From DASROJ01 sp035646975 (lineage in GTDB: Bacteria; Acidobacteriota; Polarisedimenticolia; JACPZX01; DASXTC01), in assembly GCA_035646975.1 (NCBI GenBank), contig DASROJ010000076.1:1-9080 (forward strand): 9,080 bases of DNA, in the 5' to 3' direction. Numbering within the stretch: position 1 is the stretch's first letter; each line of letters opens with the position of its first letter. A program made the translations under genes and the position numbers. Under the pieces are notes generated by a model, which was not told where the DNA came from, did no database searches, and worked only from the letters and a program-made list of their open reading frames with translations. Shown here piece by piece: positions 6,102 through 9,080 of the stretch.

Positions 6102-6127
6102 GTGCAGCCTGCACAGCTTGCACAGCC
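6102..6127 (+). repeat. TGCA-rich palindrome and 9-bp direct repeats before the GDH start
   Basis: GTGCAG-C-CTGCAC (6102-6114) is a perfect inverted repeat with 6-bp arms. It overlaps tandem copies CAGCCTGCA (6105-6113) and CAGCTTGCA (6114-6122), followed by a partial CAGCC. The block ends 6 bp before the ribosome binding site. It could be an operator, a small leader hairpin or simple tandem slippage; sequence alone does not decide. Confidence 0.6.
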
Positions 6128-6132
6128 CTCAC

Positions 6133-6140
6133 GGGAGGAG
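6133..6140 (+). promoter_or_regulatory. Ribosome binding site of glutamate dehydrogenase
   Basis: GGGAGGAG ends 3 nt before the ATG at 6144, with its GGAGG core 5 nt away. It favours this ATG over an in-frame GTG at 6102, which lies inside the TGCA palindrome and has no ribosome site. Confidence 0.75.
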
Positions 6141-6143
6141 CCG

Positions 6144-7484
6144 ATGGCCAGATCTGGCTCGAAGAACGTCACCCGGATGCCGGCGCGTCGCTCCCAGTCC
6201 GGCTCGTCGTCAGCGCCGACCGGCCCCGTGGCCGTTGAAGACCTCAATCCGTTTCACATCGCGCAGAACCAGTTCGACACCGCGGCGCAATACCTGAAGC
6301 TCAAGCCGTGGCTTCGCGAAATCCTGATCCGTCCGAAGCGCCAGCTCATCGTCTCGATTCCCACGCGCATGGATGATGGCGGCTACAAGGTCTTCGAAGG
6401 CTACCGCGTCCAGCACAGCATCGCGCGCGGGCCGGCCAAGGGCGGCATCCGCTTCCACCCCACCGTGACGCTCGACGAGGTCAAGGCGCTGGCCTGCTGG
6501 ATGACCTGGAAATGCGCGACGGTCGGCATCCCGTTCGGCGGGGCGAAGGGAGGCGTGGTCTGCAACCCCAAGGAGATGAGTCTCGGAGAGCTTGAGAGGA
6601 TGACCCGGCGCTACACCTCCGAGATCAGCTTCATCATCGGGCCCGAGCGCGACATCCCCGCTCCGGATGTCTACACCGACGCGCAGACGATGGCCTGGAT
6701 CATGGACACCTATTCGATGAACGCGGGGGCCACGGCCCTGGGCGTCGTGACGGGCAAGCCGCTGTCGGTGGGCGGATCGCTGGGCCGCCACGAGGCCACC
6801 GCGCGTGGCTGCAGCTATATCATCCGCGAGGCCTGCAAGGAGATGCGGATCAACCTGAGGGGGGCGACGGTCGCCGTGCAGGGGTACGGCAACGCCGGGT
6901 CCATCGCCGCGCGGCTGCTGCACGCGATGGGCGCCAGGATCATCGCGGTGTCCGACTCGCGTGGCGGCATTCTCAACACGAACGCCGGCATCGTCCCGGA
7001 GCGGGCCGAGGAGCGCAAGCGAAAGCGGGGAACGGTGGTCGGGTTGCCCGAAACGGAGAAGATCTCCAACGCGGATCTGCTGACGCTGCCATGCGACATC
7101 CTGATCCCCGCGGCGCTCGAAAACCAGATCACCGTGCAGAACGCGCACGCCATCCGGGCACGCATCGTGGCCGAAGCCGCCAACGGCCCCACCACGCCGG
7201 CGGCGGACCGGGTGCTGTTCAAGAACGGCATCAAGGTCCTGCCGGACATCCTGGCCAACGCGGGCGGCGTCACCGTCTCCTACTTCGAATGGGTGCAGGG
7301 CCTGCAATCGTTCTTCTGGACCGAGGACGAGGTCAACAAGAAGCTCGAATCGATCATGATCCGGGCCTACGCCGAGGTGCAGAAACGGGCACGGGAGTTC
7401 AACGTGGACATGAGAACCGCCGCCTACATCCTTGCCGTGGGACGAGTGGCGGAAACCACGCTGACGCGCGGCATCTATCCCTGA
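6144..7484 (+). CDS. gdhA: Glutamate dehydrogenase (Glu/Leu/Phe/Val dehydrogenase family)
   Basis: This is a 446-residue cytosolic enzyme that interconverts glutamate and 2-oxoglutarate plus ammonium with NAD(P)H. The substrate domain shows GPAKGGIRFHP (Lys99), the Lys123 region, PFGGAKGG with the expected catalytic Lys135, and GPERDIPAPDV with the expected catalytic Asp175. These keep the spacing of Lys89, Lys113, Lys125 and Asp165 in the Clostridium symbiosum enzyme (a constant shift of ten). GKPLSVGGSLGRHEATARG (204-222) leads into the Rossmann domain, with VQGYGNAG (245-252) and AVSDSRGG. AEAANGPTTPAAD and PDILANAGGVTVSYFEWVQ close the active-site region. Asp271 after beta-strand 2 would fit NAD, but cofactor choice is not safe from sequence. 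Residues 1-30 are a basic, Ser-rich extension that looks disordered. Length fits the hexameric short-chain GDH class. The next gene starts 30 nt later and may be co-transcribed. Confidence 0.95.
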   Translation: MARSGSKNVTRMPARRSQSGSSSAPTGPVAVEDLNPFHIAQNQFDTAAQYLKLKPWLREILIRPKRQLIVSIPTRMDDGGYKVFEGYRVQHSIARGPAKGGIRFHPTVTLDEVKALACWMTWKCATVGIPFGGAKGGVVCNPKEMSLGELERMTRRYTSEISFIIGPERDIPAPDVYTDAQTMAWIMDTYSMNAGATALGVVTGKPLSVGGSLGRHEATARGCSYIIREACKEMRINLRGATVAVQGYGNAGSIAARLLHAMGARIIAVSDSRGGILNTNAGIVPERAEERKRKRGTVVGLPETEKISNADLLTLPCDILIPAALENQITVQNAHAIRARIVAEAANGPTTPAADRVLFKNGIKVLPDILANAGGVTVSYFEWVQGLQSFFWTEDEVNKKLESIMIRAYAEVQKRAREFNVDMRTAAYILAVGRVAETTLTRGIYP

Positions 7485-7514
7485 TGCCGTGAGCCGGACA
7501 GCTCGAGCCACCAG

Positions 7515-9080
7515 ATGACACCACAGCGTTCGTTGCTGAAGGTCAAAGGGTTCGGCCCGCTGCTGGCCGCCCAGGCGCTCGGGGCTTTCAACGACAACGC
7601 CTTTCGCGCCATCGTCTCGCTCACCGCGCTGTCCTCGCAGTCCTCCTCTCGCAGCCTGCTGGTGGCCGCCGCGGGCGCCCTCTTCGTTCTGCCTTATCTG
7701 CTGTTTTCCACCACCGCCGGCTGGCTGGCGGATCGATTCAGCAAACGCACTGTCGTCGTGGCGGTGAAATGCGCCGAGATCGGCGTGATGACGCTTGGCG
7801 CCGCTGCCCTCATGTCGGGTTCGGCGGCCGCTGCCCCCTCGGTGCCGATGCTGCTCGGGGTGCTGTTCCTGCTCGGCACGCAGGCGGCGTTCTTCTCGCC
7901 CGCGCGCCTGGGGATCATCCCCGAGCTGGTGGCCGAAGAAGAGCTGAGCCGCGCCAACGGTCTGATGGAGCTGGCGACCTTCACGGCGATCATCGGTGGG
8001 GTGGTGGGCGGCGGGCTGATGCTCGTCACCTTCGGGGTCGGTTCCCCCCGGCCGGCCATCATATTAGTAGCCCTTTCGGTGGGCGGGGCGCTGGCGAGCC
8101 TGGCAGTGAGAAAAGTGCCCGCCTCCGGGGCCCGGCGGCCGTTCCGGCTCAATGTCATCGCCGAGGTGGTCGACGATTTCCGCGCCATCGCCAGGAGCCG
8201 CCCCTTGCTGCTGACCGTGCTCGGCGTGGCCTGGTTCTGGTTTCTCGGGATGATCTTCCAGCTCAACGTGCTGGTGTACGGGCGCGACCTGATGAACCTC
8301 GACGACCGCGGCGTGACGCTGCTCAACGCCTGTGTCTCGATCGGCATCGGGCTCGGCGCGGTCATCGCGGGACGGCTGTCGGGCGACATGGTCGAGCTGG
8401 GGCTCGTGCCGCTGGGCTCCATCGGGCTGGGCTTCTTCGCGATCGTCCTGTTCTTCGCGCACGTGTCGTTGCCGGCGGCAGCCGCCGCGCATGCGTTGCT
8501 GGGCATCTCGGCCGGCTTCTTCATCGTGCCGCTGGAAGCCTACCTGCAGCAACGATCCCCACCCAACCAGCGCGGCAAGATCATCGCTTCGTCCAACTTT
8601 CTCGCCTTCACCGGCGTCATCCTGGGCTCGGGATGGGTCGCGCTCACCGGCGGTCTGCTGCGATGGAACCCGGCCACCGTCGTGCTCGCCACCGGACTGC
8701 TCTCCCTCGCCGCGACGGTTTACATCCTCACGCTGCTGCCCGACGCGCTGGTGCGGCTGGTGCTCTGGCTGCTCACGCACACCGTCTACCGCATCACGGT
8801 GCGCGGCGCCGGCAACCTGCCGAAGCAGGGCGGCGCGCTGCTGGTGTGCAATCACATCTCGTTCGTCGACGCTTTTCTCGTGGGCGCCTCGACCCAGCGG
8901 TTCGTGAGGTTCCTGATGTACCGGCCTATCTACGAGGCGCCCGGCATCAACTGGTTCGCCCGGCTGATGGGTTGCATTCCCGTGAGCGAGAAGGACGGCC
9001 GCAAGGGGATCGCGCTGGCGCTCAACGCGGCGCGCGACCGGCTGGTGGCGGGCGATCTGGTCTGCATCTTCGCCGAGGGG
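7515..9080 (+). CDS. Fused MFS lysophospholipid transporter (LplT-like) / PlsC-type acyltransferase, 3' end outside window
   Basis: The frame is open from ATG 7515 to the right edge, 522 residues without a stop. Residues 1-410 form a major facilitator domain: QALGAFNDNAFR (20-31) matches the LplT opening, and GWLADRFSKR (69-78) is the MFS loop 2-3 motif. Residues ~420-522 begin a PlsC-type acyltransferase: CNHISFVD (445-452) holds the HX4D motif (His447, Asp452), and IFAEG at the very edge is the expected (F)PEG motif with Ala for Pro. Proteins of this layout move lysophospholipids inward and re-acylate them, and often continue with an acyl-ACP synthetase (Aas-like) domain, which would give well over 1,000 residues. 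Whether that domain follows cannot be seen. An in-frame stop (the GDH TGA) lies 30 nt upstream and no other start codon falls between, so ATG 7515 is the only choice. The ribosome site is weak. It probably shares the GDH transcript. Confidence 0.9.
   Translation, partial: MTPQRSLLKVKGFGPLLAAQALGAFNDNAFRAIVSLTALSSQSSSRSLLVAAAGALFVLPYLLFSTTAGWLADRFSKRTVVVAVKCAEIGVMTLGAAALMSGSAAAAPSVPMLLGVLFLLGTQAAFFSPARLGIIPELVAEEELSRANGLMELATFTAIIGGVVGGGLMLVTFGVGSPRPAIILVALSVGGALASLAVRKVPASGARRPFRLNVIAEVVDDFRAIARSRPLLLTVLGVAWFWFLGMIFQLNVLVYGRDLMNLDDRGVTLLNACVSIGIGLGAVIAGRLSGDMVELGLVPLGSIGLGFFAIVLFFAHVSLPAAAAAHALLGISAGFFIVPLEAYLQQRSPPNQRGKIIASSNFLAFTGVILGSGWVALTGGLLRWNPATVVLATGLLSLAATVYILTLLPDALVRLVLWLLTHTVYRITVRGAGNLPKQGGALLVCNHISFVDAFLVGASTQRFVRFLMYRPIYEAPGINWFARLMGCIPVSEKDGRKGIALALNAARDRLVAGDLVCIFAEG

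Larger units (their letters stand above)
5993..6143. promoter_or_regulatory. Divergent intergenic region between the CPA/BrkB operon and glutamate dehydrogenase
   Basis: These 151 bp lie between the starts of two divergent transcription units and must carry both promoters. Contents from left to right: the edge of the 9-bp start-codon repeat, a perfect 10-bp palindrome GGCGGCCGCC (6016-6025), a TTGACT hexamer (6026-6031), three CGCARAG heptamers (6075-6098), and a TGCA-rich palindrome with 9-bp repeats (6102-6127) just before the GDH ribosome site. For the minus strand, TAGAGT (6007-6002) is a possible -10 element, but no convincing -35 is seen at the right distance. No small ORF or RNA gene is supported. 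Confidence 0.6.

Noticed and set aside
6102..6143. Earlier GTG start for glutamate dehydrogenase
   Set aside because: The 14 extra residues come from the TGCA repeat block and have no ribosome site, whereas GGGAGGAG sits just before ATG 6144.
4481..6238. Very long plus-strand open frame (585 codons) antisense to the CPA-like genes
   Set aside because: It is Arg/Gln/Pro/Ala-rich with no recognisable domain and no ribosome site. It is typical of antisense frames opposite GC-rich membrane-protein genes, which read as convincing transmembrane proteins on the minus strand.
6210..7511. Minus-strand open frame of 433 codons across glutamate dehydrogenase
   Set aside because: The opposite strand encodes an intact GDH with all key motifs; the antisense product is His/Arg/Asp-rich and unrecognisable.
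7694..8855. Minus-strand open frames across the MFS/acyltransferase gene
   Set aside because: Ser/Pro/Thr-rich or His/Gln-rich products with no domains; the plus-strand frame carries clear MFS and HX4D motifs.
1..9080. CRISPR array, tRNA, rRNA, insertion sequence or prophage
   Set aside because: No spaced direct repeats of CRISPR length, no cloverleaf-like GTTCRANNC context between genes, no transposase or terminal inverted repeats, and no phage genes were seen.

Overview
The window is GC-rich (visibly about two thirds G+C) with tight gene packing, short operon gaps and Shine-Dalgarno-led starts, so it is bacterial. The left-hand cluster pairs a small regulatory-type protein with two exported HEAT-repeat proteins, and together with the protein flavour this suggests a member of the Acidobacteriota, probably an environmental or metagenome-derived lineage. 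That placement is an inference from protein style, not from a marker gene.

Layout. (1) 1-2835, plus strand: a three-gene operon. It holds the C-terminal end of a putative anti-sigma-type regulatory protein, an exported TPR+HEAT protein, and an exported protein with a cysteine-rich N-terminal domain followed by HEAT repeats. Gaps are 22 and 9 nt. (2) 5992-2825, minus strand: a three-gene membrane-protein operon. Two consecutive proteins have the look of the cation:proton antiporter (CPA) fold, and a YihY/BrkB-family membrane protein follows; gaps are +4 nt and -4 nt. This operon converges on the first and the last genes overlap by 11 bp. (3) 5993-6143: a divergent intergenic region of about 150 bp that carries short repeats and a palindrome. 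(4) 6144-9080, plus strand: a glutamate dehydrogenase, then, 30 nt later, the start of a large fused protein with an LplT-like major facilitator domain and a PlsC-type acyltransferase domain. This last gene runs off the right edge.

How the genes may work together. The first operon looks like an envelope scaffold or assembly module placed next to a transcriptional regulator. The minus-strand operon is entirely inner-membrane. Both CPA-like proteins seem to lack the acidic ND/DD ion-binding pair of true antiporters while keeping other family landmarks, so they may form a paired, non-canonical transporter or sensor. GDH links 2-oxoglutarate and ammonium to glutamate. The MFS-acyltransferase is expected to flip and re-acylate lysophospholipids. 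No RNA gene, insertion sequence, CRISPR array or phage gene was seen. The most unusual items are the CPA-like pair, the cysteine-cluster HEAT protein with its alternating repeat types, and the repeat-packed divergent promoter region.
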